Positions 21,414 to 31,645 of a DNA stretch of 64,000 nt are shown piece by piece. The stretch is taken from contig OX337228.1 of NCBI GenBank assembly GCA_946965045.2, positions 5,704,001 through 5,768,000 on the forward strand, written 5' to 3'. This stretch comes from Epithemia pelagica. Taxonomy: Eukaryota; Bacillariophyta; Bacillariophyceae; Surirellales; Surirellaceae. The number at the start of each line of letters is the position of its first letter. Within the stretch, counting starts at the first letter, position 1. The notes under the pieces are model-generated. The model had not been told where the DNA came from. It searched no databases and saw only the letters and a list, made by a program, of their open reading frames with translations. Made by a program: the position numbers and the translations under genes.

Positions 21414-21965
21414 AGCCAAAACAACAACCTGATGAAGACGAAAACAACAATCAACTACATGGATGAGCCGGAAACACTCCAGAGAACCAATGCAACAATC
21501 AACAACTCCTTGTCCAAACGCAACAATCCAACAATTGATTGATGCCAAAGTGGAGCAACAACACAACTACAGAAGACGACCAGACAAGACAACAAAACAA
21601 AACCAATGATAACCTATGATGCCTGCTGCCACTGTTGACAGCACTACTGCTCTCGCCTAGACGACAAACACAGTTGGACACTCAGAGCCCCGGTGTCGTC
21701 CCTAATAATGAGATGAAGAAGACCAGGGAAGCACCCTTGTCTCGAGGAGACGAGGTCTTCATTTTTTATTCTTCATTCTTCATGCCAAGTCACAAGTCAC
21801 AAGAGGCAAGAGCGGCACAACCTCTCGTTTCTGCCCTCTCCACATTACGGGAATAAGACTAAGATTCCTTCTTTTCTTTTCTACTTATACCTAGTACTAC
21901 ACCCTACATACGTGGCTTATGTACTAGTTCTACACGGTGGACGTGCTGTCCTATAAACTTTTGGG
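21414..21965. other. Intergenic region, CAA-rich
   Basis: About 550 bp between the retroelement and the SPOUT1-like gene. The first 200 bp continue the CAA-rich, CAATCAACT-bearing sequence seen before the insertion; the rest should hold the promoter of the next gene. No gene or RNA was recognised. Confidence 0.4.
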
Positions 21966-23417
21966 ATGATACATCATCAACTCTCTAGAGCAAAAGTGAG
22001 AACTATGACGGAACAAGGTCAACACGAAGAAAAAGCCATGAGTCGAGAATTGAGACGGGCAGAGGGGAGACGTCGGAAGAAGAGGCTCATCGAAGAAGGA
22101 AATGGTGTGCGACCAAGAAAAACCACACATCCTCCTTCAGATCTAGCGAATGGAGATGGGAAGAACACAGCCTCTGTTACGAATTCACCACAACATGGGA
22201 CCAAGCGAGAACATAGAACGAGCGATGGTCCTGGGAACCACTCATCATCCCGTCGACACAAGTTTGGAAGAGTCATGGATTCAGTGCCGTGTCGACAAAA
22301 ACCAAGGTTCTCCACATTGAGTATTTCCATTCCTAGTTCCATTGTTGCCAACTGCCAAACAAAAGAACTCCGGACTCAACTAGTAGGACAAATAGCACGT
22401 GCCGCCACAATTTTCCATGTGGATGAAATTGTTGTATACGATGACAAGTTGTCGAAGGAATCGACAGGCCGTCAATTTCGGAAACGAAGGGACGCTAAAG
22501 GAGATTCTAGCAACGAAAAGTCAATCGAACAAAGTGACAATCCACACACAAAATTCGATGCGCAAGCTTTCTTTGCGCTTGTTCTGCAATACTGTGAGAC
22601 TCCTCAATATCTGCGAAGGCATTTCTTTCCCATGCATCCAGATCTACAATTCGTTGGCTTATTGGCACCAGTCGACGCTCCTCATCATGTCAGGGCTGAT
22701 GACGTTTGTCCATACAGAGAAGGCGTGGTTCTGGAAAAGAAAATCCGAAGTGGAGGATCGCTCATCAATTGTGGGGTTCCTGGTCGGCTGGTGGAGATCC
22801 CCACAAGGCTCAAGGCCGGGATACGATGCACCGTCAAGCTTGATCCATTCTCGTACAGAAAATCAGGTCAGCTGAAAGGTCAAGTTGTGTCGCCCACTGC
22901 CCCCCGTGAGGCTGATGGTACATACTGGGGTTACACCACTCGCGTGGCGGATTCGCTGAAAGCGGTGTTAGACGACAGTCCCTTTGATACCGGCTATGAT
23001 CTCAAGATCGGAACGAGCGAAAGAGGAGACTCTGACATCGACGAAGGAGGGTTCACCCTTCCTCCTTTTCAGCATGCAATAATTGTTTTTGGAGGAGTAG
23101 CTGGAATCGAAGAATGTGTAGATGCTGAAGAATCATTGAGCCTTCCTGGTGACGAAAGCAAGAAACTATTTGACTTGTGGCTCAATGTGGCCAAATACCA
23201 AGGAAGTCGTACCATTCGTACAGAGGAGGCGGTTTTCATCAGTCTTGCAAAACTAAGTCCAGCGCTGATGAAAGCAGATTCGGGGAGTCGAACAACTGTA
23301 TTTTCTCAAGAGTCAACGCCTAAAGCGGCCACGAATCCAACACCGACGGCTCCTGCATCGCAATCTATTGACTTGTCGGATAAGTCAGTTTCTGAGGAAA
23401 GCAGCGACGGGGACTAA
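21966..23417 (+). CDS. SPOUT1: SPOUT-domain rRNA methyltransferase (SPOUT1/CENP-32, C9orf114 family)
   Basis: 483 aa, single exon. A basic, low-complexity N-terminus (about residues 1-110) precedes the conserved core: TLSISIPSSIVANCQTKELR, LVGQIARAATIFHVDEIVVYDD, LQYCETPQYLRRHFFP, LQFVGLLAPVDAPHH, YREGVVLE, WGYTTRVADSL, GYDLKIGTSERG, IIVFGGVAGIE and GSRTIRTEEAVFISL. The last three form the trefoil-knotted SAM-binding part. This is an unmistakable match to the family that includes human SPOUT1, reported to methylate a uridine of the large-subunit rRNA and to act at mitotic spindles. An OB-fold-like insert lies in the middle. The C-terminal about 50 residues are Ser/Thr/Pro-rich and probably disordered. 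Nuclear or nucleolar location is inferred. Confidence 0.92.
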   Translation: MIHHQLSRAKVRTMTEQGQHEEKAMSRELRRAEGRRRKKRLIEEGNGVRPRKTTHPPSDLANGDGKNTASVTNSPQHGTKREHRTSDGPGNHSSSRRHKFGRVMDSVPCRQKPRFSTLSISIPSSIVANCQTKELRTQLVGQIARAATIFHVDEIVVYDDKLSKESTGRQFRKRRDAKGDSSNEKSIEQSDNPHTKFDAQAFFALVLQYCETPQYLRRHFFPMHPDLQFVGLLAPVDAPHHVRADDVCPYREGVVLEKKIRSGGSLINCGVPGRLVEIPTRLKAGIRCTVKLDPFSYRKSGQLKGQVVSPTAPREADGTYWGYTTRVADSLKAVLDDSPFDTGYDLKIGTSERGDSDIDEGGFTLPPFQHAIIVFGGVAGIEECVDAEESLSLPGDESKKLFDLWLNVAKYQGSRTIRTEEAVFISLAKLSPALMKADSGSRTTVFSQESTPKAATNPTPTAPASQSIDLSDKSVSEESSDGD

Positions 23418-23543
23418 GTTGTCGCTTAAAGGTACTAGGATAGCATTTCTATTCGTCCATTTCATCCATTTCTTGAAATCATCCCATTTCGCTACTCTCT
23501 GTGAAAATTATGACACCATCGAAATCATACTCCTAGGTCACTG

Positions 23544-25501
23544 ATGCTACCTTATCTATCCCGAGATAGTAGACGCGACTGTATGTCTTATGTGGTCGCT
23601 TTTATGACAGGACAAGAACGCGACCACAAGGCCAAAAACCTGGGACAATTGACAATGGCAACAACTGCGTCCAACCTGTCAATCGATCGTTCGGAACCCA
23701 GCAACAATAAACGGAAAGCTAGTGATCTGGAGAAAGTTTCTTGCCCCTACCTTGACACCATTCAGCGAACATTGCTTGATTTTGATTTTGAACCTGCCTG
23801 CAGTGTGAGTTTGGAAAGGAGCCCGCATATCTATGCATGTCTGGTTTGTGGGAAATACTTCCGCGGGAAAGGGCGTCAAACTCCGGCTTTCATACATTCG
23901 GTGGAAGAGTCACACTTCGTCTTTGTAAATCTCGCTAAGGGAACGTTCCATTGCCTTCCCGACGACTATGAGATCGAAGATCCATCTGTTGCTGATATAA
24001 GAGCTGCTCTCCATCCCACCTTCACTTCCACCAGAATCCAGCAGCTTGACTTGAACACGGGGCTTAGCCGAGATCTGTTTGGGAGGAAATACTTACCGGG
24101 GTTTGTGGGTCTCAACAACCACAAAAAGACTGACTGTATCAATGCCGTCGTCCAGGCTCTAGTCCATGTTACACCAATACGTAACTTCTTTCTATCACAA
24201 GCTCTTGCAGCAAATGACGACCAACTATCCTCGAAACATAACAACAAAGGGAAACATGGAAAAAAGAAAGTTGCTGTAAACAGATCAGCACTTCTTGTTA
24301 CTCATGCATTTGGGGAGCTAGTACGAAAGATCTGGAGTGACAAACGATTCAAATCAACAGTCGATCCACATATTCTTGTGCAGACAATAAGTGATGCGTC
24401 AAAGAAGCGATTCAGGGTTGGAGTCCAGGCCGAGGCAGGTGAACTGATTTCCTGGCTGCTCCATCAACTTCACCTTGGTACGGGCGGAACCAAGGACCCG
24501 GGGAGCAGTGTCATTCATCAAACTTTCCAAGGCGACGTAGAAGTTACCACGAAAAAAACAAGATCCGAGACAATGCGTTCGCAAAACACAGAGACCGACG
24601 ATCGACTTGGGAGTGACGATGAGACTGAGACTAAACATGCAACCGATGCAGCAAACGTGGAACCGCCGCACCCAAACTTGATAGTTGAAGAAACCACTTC
24701 AAGAAGTCACTTCCTGCAACTGACTCTTGAGATTCCTGAGAAGCCTTTGTTCCGCGACGAGGCGGGAGGCTTAGTCATTCCGCAGGAACCTCTTGTTAGC
24801 GTGCTGAAAAAGTTCGATGGATTGACCTTCTCGGATTCCATAGGTCGGAAGGGAGAAGCACAGAGAAAGCGCTATCGCTTGCAAAAGCTACCCGATTACT
24901 TGATACTACATTTGGATCGCTTCAAGAGATCCAATTACAGCAGGGAGAAGAACCCAACAATCGTTGCATTCCCAGTCAAGAACTTCGACTTGCATGAATA
25001 CGTTTATCCCTTGAAAGAAATACCAGGGATTGCATCCAAGGAACAGATAAATTCGATGTCGGTGAGTAAACTATTTTGCCATCCATGAAGTGAAGGATAC
25101 ATCGTTACATTGTTCACACTTTTTTCTTTCAATGTGATTCTTAGATAAAAGAGTTGAAGGTCTATTTTTCCAAGTTTGGTCGAGAAGACATATTCAATGG
25201 ACATGTTGACATCGCGGACTTACGAAAGGCTGCTGTTGAGTTTTCGGAGAGAACTCTACCCGACATGCTTGCTTGCAAGTATGACTTGGTGGCGAACATT
25301 ACACACGAAAGTAGCATATCCGTGGGCCGAGAAGAAAAGACAGATCCCCTTCAAGAGGGTTCTTACAAATGCCACGTCCATCACCATCCAACAAATCAGT
25401 GGTACGAAATACAGGATATCCACGTGCACGAGATCATGGCTCAACAGATTGGTCTTTCTGAGAGTTACGTTTTGGTGTTTCGTCGAAAAGGGGTAAGTTG
25501 A
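23544..25501 (+). CDS. USP39: USP39/Sad1-type pre-mRNA splicing factor (inactive ubiquitin protease)
   Basis: Exons 23544-25061 and 25145-25501, an 83 bp phase-0 intron, 624 aa. The role by family is assembly or stability of the U4/U6.U5 tri-snRNP. An N-terminal ZnF-UBP domain has CPYLDTIQRTLLDFDFE, CSVSL, YACLVCGKYFRGKG, HSVEESHFVFVNL and FHCLPDDYEI. The USP fold follows with GLNNHKKTDCINAVVQAL, where D197 sits at the position of the catalytic Cys in active USPs, as in USP39, so deubiquitinase activity is unlikely. The neighbouring C198 is shifted by one. Later blocks: LPDYLILHLDRFKR, and YKCHVHHHPTNQWYEIQDIHVHEI replacing the active-site His box. An alternative start is the ATG at 23655. 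The last codons overlap a possible donor GTAAGT at 25495, so a further small exon cannot be excluded. Confidence 0.9.
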
Positions 25502-25549
25502 GATACAAATCTCCCATCTAATACATTAATAGTTAGTGAGGATCCGATG

Positions 25550-26305
25550 CTACACATTGAACAAGTCCTTGTTTTCTTCTAGAAACGAAGCATGGAGTTC
25601 ATGTGCTTCGACCCAGTTCTTCATAGCTTGTCTGTCCTCTTCTTCTCTCACTGGGAGATTAAAAATTGACGTCGGCTTTTCGTCAGGAACCGCTGTCAGA
25701 ATAGGGGGAGAGATGGTGGATAGAAATGGTCCCTCCATTTCACGCCATCCATCTTTCGAAAGAGCCAAGATACACTCTTCTGGTGGGAGTGACCACAATT
25801 CTTGACATGCCTTATCATCTTTTTCAGCATTGTACTTCTTCGCGTGTGCTTCGGCGAGTTTCATTAAGGAGGCAGTGATCATTTCTTCAAGACATATACC
25901 GATGGAAACCATCGCAGACTGGTCGAATGAACCGATAAGATGGTGTAATCGTTTATCCGGCGCTTTGTCTATGATCTGATTCGCTTCTTCGCGGATAATA
26001 TATAGTAGCGACATCGGAAGAGGACTTGAGGGAAGGTCCAACAACGGATTAAAGGGATTACCCACTGGATCTGCGGATGAACTTGATTCGTTGGTGGCCC
26101 AGCCTACCAGCGTGTCCAATTCGACAGCAGAAACTTGTTGGCAAAGCGGAAAGCAAGTTGCTCTAAATCCCTCTGCCATTCCGTACCAGTCATTCATCAG
26201 ATGGCGCTCGGCAAACGATAAATACCTTTCGTTCTCTTTCCTCCTTTTAGCTGGATTCTTCCCTACATCTTGTCGAAGTCGCTTGGTCTTGAGTCGACTT
26301 GTCAT
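25550..26305 (-). CDS. Uncharacterised protein
   Basis: 251 aa from the ATG at 26305, single exon, convergent with the USP39 gene (48 bp apart). The N-terminus is strongly basic (RLKTKRLRQDVGKNPAKRRKENER), suggesting a nuclear localisation signal. Two predicted helical regions follow: SLLYIIREEANQIIDKAP and SIGICLEEMITASLMKLAEAHAKKYN. The second resembles helical segments of histone-fold or transcription-factor subunits, but I cannot place it in a family. There is no signal peptide and no transmembrane segment. Length, codon use and an open frame with a clean ATG support a real gene. Confidence 0.6.
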   Translation of the reverse strand: MTSRLKTKRLRQDVGKNPAKRRKENERYLSFAERHLMNDWYGMAEGFRATCFPLCQQVSAVELDTLVGWATNESSSSADPVGNPFNPLLDLPSSPLPMSLLYIIREEANQIIDKAPDKRLHHLIGSFDQSAMVSIGICLEEMITASLMKLAEAHAKKYNAEKDDKACQELWSLPPEECILALSKDGWREMEGPFLSTISPPILTAVPDEKPTSIFNLPVREEEDRQAMKNWVEAHELHASFLEENKDLFNV

Positions 26306-26706
26306 TTTAGGGAAGGCAAGGATTTGACTGGTGTTGTGGTTTTTATGTCATCAATCATGGGATATGGGATCATCTCAGAGGAGATGGTGGATGGACGATG
26401 GACGCATTGGTCATGGAATAAAAGCGCGACTCAAAAAATGCCGATGGTGGGACAATCAAGCATACTCCTAGACTACACTACTCCTACCTAGGTCCACATC
26501 TACTCCTAGAAACAAATCAAGGAATACATAGGAGTAACAACATAACAACGGATACATCTACGAGTATAACAACATCAGCTCATCGGCTTTCTGATCACGT
26601 CGCATTCAGAAGTTGGAAGATCGAGTGGAAAGAATGATGAATCAAAAGAAAGAAGATGAAGTTTGGTTTTCTAACTAAAGAAGACACTGGCTGGGATATT
26701 CGTTTC
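26306..26706. other. Intergenic region with CTACTCCTA-like repeats
   Basis: 400 bp spacer downstream of the NudC gene (minus strand) and upstream of the 25550-26305 gene (minus strand). Around 26465-26515 short repeats of ACTACTCCTA and CTACTCCTAG occur, and AACAACA stretches follow. No gene recognised. Confidence 0.4.
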
Positions 26707-27657
26707 TTACTTTCTAAGCGACGAAAGAGTTTTACCATCAATAAACTCAACCCCTGGAGGCAAGTTCTCAGGAGTAATCGGTTTAGCACTGGCGATTTGC
26801 TCAGAAGTTGGAAAGCCCTGTTTTGCTTGGTTTTGTTCGAACATAATCTTTCGAATACTGGCCTGAGTTGACTCATCGTAGTCTGTTATGTGTCGCCTAG
26901 AATCTACCAAGGACGTGTCTATCTTTGCGTCTCCTTCGATTATTGTTGACCAAAAGGTTTTCGTTTTCTTGTACAGAGTCAGAAGAAGGACACCACCCTC
27001 CAGAGTCCAAGTTGATTCGTCAGTAACGATCGAATCAACTAGTTTACCCTCCAGAAACAGAGTCGTATCACCATCGTCCGCGGCTGCTTGTTTTGATCGC
27101 ACAGAGACTGATGTTGACTTGATTTCCACTTTTAGATCTTTCGCCCGTAACACATCTGGAATAGGAACAATTACACTGCATTCTTCCAAGTTTTGGGTCC
27201 AGGTGTAAGACTTTGTTGTTCCCCCATTCCCAACAGGAATTTGAAGTCCTTCATCTGTAAGACGAATTTCCTCTATGGCAGGTATCCGAGTTTCTTCTTT
27301 GTTCGAAGACTTGCGCTCTGCCGACTGATAAGATTTGATGTTCTTCTCTTGGATAGGTACCTCCGAGTTTGTGGTTGCTTCTGATGAGGCACGCTGCTTG
27401 GGAACTCGACGTAAGGGAAACTGCCGAAAGGACGCCAACAAAAGCTTCTCAGCGTCACCTTGCCGAAAGCCCATTTTCGCGGTTCCGTCCCTTAGATCAT
27501 CATCATGGGGAACAAAATAGAAATCGGTTCGCCTATGAAGAAAACTAAAAAACGATGACAACACCTTTTGCAGATCACCATCACATCTCTGCGTCAGAGC
27601 AATGAGGGGTTCGTCCAAAGCTTCTGTGGCGGAAGAGTTTGATGGGGAGGACGCCAT
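26707..27657 (-). CDS. NudC-domain (p23-like) protein
   Basis: 316 aa, single exon. The N-terminal 70 residues carry the helical NUDC_N-type region (DFYFVPHDDDLRDGTAKMGFRQGDAEKLLLASFRQFPL). A charged linker leads to the CS domain (about residues 160-250): YTWTQNLEECSVIVPIP, LKVEIKSTSVSVRSK, LFLEGKLVDSIVTDESTWTLEGG and LLLTLYKKTKTFWSTIIEGD. These are the defining strands of NudC proteins, co-chaperones of HSP90 linked to dynein and microtubule function. The C-terminus ends with an acidic and polar tail including SIRKIMFEQNQAKQG, as in NudC. It resembles NUDCD3/NUDC more than the small NUDCD2. The ATG at 27657 is only 160 bp from the start of the divergent gene at 27818. Confidence 0.85.
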   Translation of the reverse strand: MASSPSNSSATEALDEPLIALTQRCDGDLQKVLSSFFSFLHRRTDFYFVPHDDDLRDGTAKMGFRQGDAEKLLLASFRQFPLRRVPKQRASSEATTNSEVPIQEKNIKSYQSAERKSSNKEETRIPAIEEIRLTDEGLQIPVGNGGTTKSYTWTQNLEECSVIVPIPDVLRAKDLKVEIKSTSVSVRSKQAAADDGDTTLFLEGKLVDSIVTDESTWTLEGGVLLLTLYKKTKTFWSTIIEGDAKIDTSLVDSRRHITDYDESTQASIRKIMFEQNQAKQGFPTSEQIASAKPITPENLPPGVEFIDGKTLSSLRK

Positions 27658-27817
27658 TGTTGTTCTGTGCTTTTTGGTGTATGGTTGTGGAGATGGAGTC
27701 GAAGTGGGACCAATGCTGGAGCGGGTAAAGAGAAGAAATTTAAAAATTTAAATTCCACATGCCGAATGCCGAGCGCACCCCACCCGTTTGTGTGTTACGA
27801 GTATCCATAGTTTCGGA

Positions 27818-30331
27818 ATGGACAAAGAAGGTGCAACCATGAAAGCGGGGATCGGGATCTGTTCGCCAGTATCATATCATCCTCCCATGAAGAAGCAACG
27901 AGGTGGTATCACTCCGCAAAACGACAAAGACCGAGGTGTATCCAAAGATACTTCCGACGCAATTGCTCGTCGGCGACAAGAACTGGCTCGTCTGCAGACG
28001 TCATTTCAGCAACGCCCCAAGTTTGGTGCTGCGACAGGATCCGTTTCGGTTGATGGAGGAACTAAAGGGGCTGCGTCATCTTCTTCAGTGCGAACAGCGG
28101 CCACTGTTCCTGCTTCACATGCGATTCCTCCTCAGCAACGGTTTGTCCAGCCTCGGAAGAGTGACATATTCCCGTCGGTGCCCAAGTCTTCATCTTCCGC
28201 TGGGAATGAGCAGTTAGCTGCGATGGCTGCTGCGGCTGCTGCTGTAACACAGCAGGAGCACTCTTCAACACCGGCCATTGCGCGTCGTCTTGAAGAAAAC
28301 TTTGAGAAGAACGACGACCCCTCCGCTTCTCAACCTCGAAATAACAACGGAGTGCGTGTCACACGCCCAGCAAGTGCACCACCCCGCCCTCCACCACCAC
28401 CACCGCCGCCTTCCACAGAAACCCGAGCACCTGTACCAAAGCCCAGTTCTGGAGCATCGTTGACTGGTGAGCAAAAACAACAGCCACCGGCACCAACTAC
28501 AACAAATAATGTATCGCGGAGCTATACTGGTCGCCCGGAACCTATCACTCCTCAGTTCAAGAAAAAGGATCCGGCAGCTCAACCTGAGAACCACAATGTT
28601 GGTCGCCCAGAAGCTAAATTTCCCTCTACGCCTCTTCCTTCTGAACCATCCGACACCCAACCTCATCAACCACCTTTAACCAACCTATCGACAGATGCTC
28701 CACCACGTCCTGATTCGTCCGCTGAAGCGTCTCAAGAAACTATAGGCCAGAAGAAAACTTCGTTCGCTCCAACTCCAGCTAAAGTTGTCTCCACGGAGAT
28801 CCCTCCGATGACGGAGAGTAAGGCTGAATCCACCCAACTCGCTCCGACCAAAGCGTTTGCTGGAGTGACACCGTTTCCAAAGGTCTCGAAACCAATAGCA
28901 CCGGCAGCGCATACACCTTTTGTTACAAAGGTCGATTTAGGTGAAGATGAGAATCAAGCGTCTACTCGTAAGGAAACTTTGATGCGTATGCGAGCATTAG
29001 CGGACACTCCTGCAAAGGGTGCAGGCGGAGAAGCTCCTGAAGAGTCACCGTCGCAGCAAGAAGCCTCAGCGATCTTGCGACTCCAAAAGCAACTCGCGCA
29101 GTCCCAGAAAGAGAAAACGAATGCCTTGCGACAAGTAAAGGAGCTAGAAGAAACGCTTGAAGAATTAAAAAAGCGAGAGAGCGAGACGGTGGCCCAACAG
29201 ACTGAGTCGCCATCAACTCTTGGGTTTCTCTCGCCCGTTGTGCAAGCTTCAATACCTTCAACTCCATCGCTTGTCGTGTCGCCGATGCACGCAATCGCAT
29301 CACCTCCTCCGCGACGTCGTCGTGTGCCTACTCCGTTTCCAAAGAAGCGTGAAATGGGAACGGAAACCCCGGAGAACACTAGGAGTACGGATTCGGTCAG
29401 TGAGGAAGAGCAACTACGCCCGTTTCTAATTGAAGCAGCAGCTGATGTTTCGTATGAATACGAGTCAGAAATTGCCACCTTTTTGGTGAGACGACCCTAT
29501 GGTGCAGAAACGGACCAGGATTTGTGGTTCGAAAATGGGGAGGTGGGATCCAAAGTGTACCAGCAGTCGGCCAGTGTGTACGAACTTCATACCATTGAAG
29601 TGGTTGCAATGATTCGTGTGGATGGTTCGACGTTGCTTCTGCATGGAGAAGATTCCGTAAGACATGGTTCACGCGATGGAGCGTGGGAAAAATTCCCCAA
29701 CTGCAGTGGGGGTGACACGAAGGATGAAAAACCACTTGGTAACGTGACCTATATCGATGCCGAGGCAAACGAGCTCACCTATTCGCTCGATGATCTCTAC
29801 GAAAATGCTTTATCTATCCGCCAAATCTATGGAAGTTCATTGCATTCCTTTGCCATGGGACTTCAGAAAAAGTCAAAAGATAAACAAGTTTCTTTGCCGG
29901 AGGATGAACCTCCAATGATGGTGCAGGAGATTCCTGCAACTCCCACCTTCCGTCAAGAGGAGATGAATCCACCGGTGGCCGCTGTCGAGAAAGTCGATGC
30001 GTCAGTGGATACAGAAGGCTTGCTACCCCCTGAAGCGCAGCCTCAAGTGCAGGAGCAAGTGCAGGAGCAAATGCCCCCACCAGAACCTCAAAAGCCAATC
30101 CCTGCTCCACAAGAAGATAGCAACGTCCTGGGTGTGTTTGTTGCCATGATTATTTCGCTGTTTTGGAATGCACTGGTAGTGTTTCCCCTTCGCATTTTGA
30201 GCACTATTTTGACTTGGTCGATAGCGATTGGCTTCTTGGCGTTCATCTGGTTGTATCTTCGCGAGCCTCCGTCTTTGATTGGTGGTGCCACACCAATTGC
30301 GCAATTGTTGAACCCCGCAGGCATTGCCTAA
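27818..30331 (+). CDS. Uncharacterised large Pro/Ser/Thr-rich protein with C-terminal membrane segments
   Basis: 837 aa from the ATG at 27818. I recognise no family. The N-terminal half (residues about 1-400) is low-complexity, rich in Pro, Ser, Thr and Ala with poly-Pro runs (PPRPPPPPPPPS). A coiled coil follows near 425-460 (RLQKQLAQSQKEKTNALRQVKELEETL). A globular region (about 540-690) has SYEYESEIATFLVRRPYG, VYELHTIEVVAMIRVDGSTLLLHGED and NELTYSLDDLYENAL. Near the C-terminus two adjacent hydrophobic segments (VFVAMIISLFWNALVVFPL and ILTWSIAIGFLAFIWLYL) could form a hairpin or paired membrane anchor. The layout fits a cytosolic scaffold anchored to an internal membrane, which is inference only. 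It is probably a diatom-restricted gene. Confidence 0.7.
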   Translation: MDKEGATMKAGIGICSPVSYHPPMKKQRGGITPQNDKDRGVSKDTSDAIARRRQELARLQTSFQQRPKFGAATGSVSVDGGTKGAASSSSVRTAATVPASHAIPPQQRFVQPRKSDIFPSVPKSSSSAGNEQLAAMAAAAAAVTQQEHSSTPAIARRLEENFEKNDDPSASQPRNNNGVRVTRPASAPPRPPPPPPPPSTETRAPVPKPSSGASLTGEQKQQPPAPTTTNNVSRSYTGRPEPITPQFKKKDPAAQPENHNVGRPEAKFPSTPLPSEPSDTQPHQPPLTNLSTDAPPRPDSSAEASQETIGQKKTSFAPTPAKVVSTEIPPMTESKAESTQLAPTKAFAGVTPFPKVSKPIAPAAHTPFVTKVDLGEDENQASTRKETLMRMRALADTPAKGAGGEAPEESPSQQEASAILRLQKQLAQSQKEKTNALRQVKELEETLEELKKRESETVAQQTESPSTLGFLSPVVQASIPSTPSLVVSPMHAIASPPPRRRRVPTPFPKKREMGTETPENTRSTDSVSEEEQLRPFLIEAAADVSYEYESEIATFLVRRPYGAETDQDLWFENGEVGSKVYQQSASVYELHTIEVVAMIRVDGSTLLLHGEDSVRHGSRDGAWEKFPNCSGGDTKDEKPLGNVTYIDAEANELTYSLDDLYENALSIRQIYGSSLHSFAMGLQKKSKDKQVSLPEDEPPMMVQEIPATPTFRQEEMNPPVAAVEKVDASVDTEGLLPPEAQPQVQEQVQEQMPPPEPQKPIPAPQEDSNVLGVFVAMIISLFWNALVVFPLRILSTILTWSIAIGFLAFIWLYLREPPSLIGGATPIAQLLNPAGIA

Positions 30332-30644
30332 GTGTGGGTTGGGAGGGATTTCCTGTTGATGCTCCACATCGGCGATGTTTTCTTCTTCAAAACTAAGAAT
30401 ACATCGCCGACACATTCCAAACGATATTCTTACATTGGAAGGGATTTGTGCGGATATCCTTATACGGGAAGGGATTTGTGTGGATACTCCAAGGTGGAGA
30501 GGACCAGATTTCGAGAGGAAGACAAAATCGTAGTTCATGCAATGTGTTTCTTATAGAGCTCAAAAATCCTTGAGTCAAGCGTACAATCAACAGAACACAA
30601 GAATGAGTGACGTTGTGCAACACTAGTTCTATGACATGATAGAA
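30332..30644. other. Convergent 3' spacer with hairpin and a direct repeat
   Basis: 313 bp between two convergent genes. TCGGCGATGT (about 30369) and its complement ACATCGCCGA (about 30401) could form a stem in the 3' UTR of the upstream gene. A 23 bp motif, GGAAGGGATTTGTG followed by CGGATATCC or TGGATACTCC, is directly repeated at 30437-30459 and 30467-30489. No gene seen. Confidence 0.5.
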
Positions 30645-31403
30645 CTAATTTAGCGCCGGCCAATCTCCCTTGAATCGATAATAGTGATTACAGTATCCCA
30701 GGGGATTCTTCTCCAAATATTGCTGATGTTCTTCATGTGCAGGATAGAACGGATTCAAGTCAGCAACAACAGTTTCCACTTTCTTTCCGGCATACTTGAC
30801 TTTTCCCGCATCGACCATGGACTGAAGGTTGCTCTTGACGCTATTTGCAATATCCTTTTGTTTTTCGTCCCCACAAAAAATCACTGAGCCATACTGGGTG
30901 CCAACATCATTGCCCTGGCGATTCAATGTTGTTGGGTCGTGAAATTGAAAAAAGAACTTGATCAAAGCTTCGTAATGGGCATCTGGATCAACCAACTCCA
31001 CGTATAGAACTTCTACATGACCAGTTGATCCTGAACAAACTTGTCGATACGATGGATCCTTCATAGCGTTGGGATCCTCTGACATGAATCCTACAGAAGC
31101 TTGTTGAATGGAGTTGGGGTACATTTTTTGAAAGTCTTTGACGACAAACTTTTCCGTGCCCCAATAGCATCCTTTCGTGTTTCGACATGGTTGTAGCCAG
31201 GAACATCACATTGGAGCAGATTTCGACAAGGAAACAACGTGAGCGTTGGATCACACGATAGAAAAGAGTGGGGAAGACAGAGGCGATCGGATCATAGAAG
31301 AAGCTTCACCTAGAATGGGATGAAACGACAATGAAAAATTGAAGCAGTAGCGAAACAAGTCGGACATCTTACCGGCTCCAAGTGCAAGCTTCGGGGATAG
31401 CAT
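30645..31403 (-). CDS. MSRA: Peptide methionine-S-sulfoxide reductase MsrA
   Basis: Two exons on the minus strand: 31403-31373 (31 nt) and 31171-30645, intron 201 bp, phase 1; 185 aa. The enzyme reduces methionine-S-sulfoxide in proteins with a catalytic Cys. The tiny first exon encodes MLSPKLALGA plus one base of Gly. Splicing creates LALGAGCYWGTEKF, the GCFWG(C/T/S)E active-site signature. Without it the second exon has an in-frame stop just upstream. Downstream family blocks are QASVGFMSEDPN, SYRQVCSGSTGHVEVLYVE, FFFQFHDPTTLNRQGNDVGTQYGS and FYPAHEEHQQYLEKNPLGYC. The last Cys is a candidate resolving residue. A stop in frame upstream of the ATG fixes the start. No targeting peptide, so cytosolic. 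Confidence 0.92.
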
Positions 31404-31645
31404 GATCGACTAGGGTTGACTCAGAGACCTGTTCGGATGAGAGGTTTGTGCAATGGACTGCAGCGATTCGGTTTTCGGTTGCCTGTCTGTGCGTTGCTTT
31501 TGCAGGGTACTCCATAGCTATGTGGTCGGTGTCTCTCTGCTGCTATTATACTGTGAGTAGTTCTATTTGCTCGTTTTATGTTCAATGGGATTGCCTATGC
31601 TCCCTAGTAGTTCACTGTTTGTGAAAGTACCACACGCACGGCGTT

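Noticed and set aside
24135-24137. C198 of the USP39-like protein as an active-site cysteine
   Set aside because: It is shifted one residue from the catalytic position, which holds Asp as in inactive USP39.
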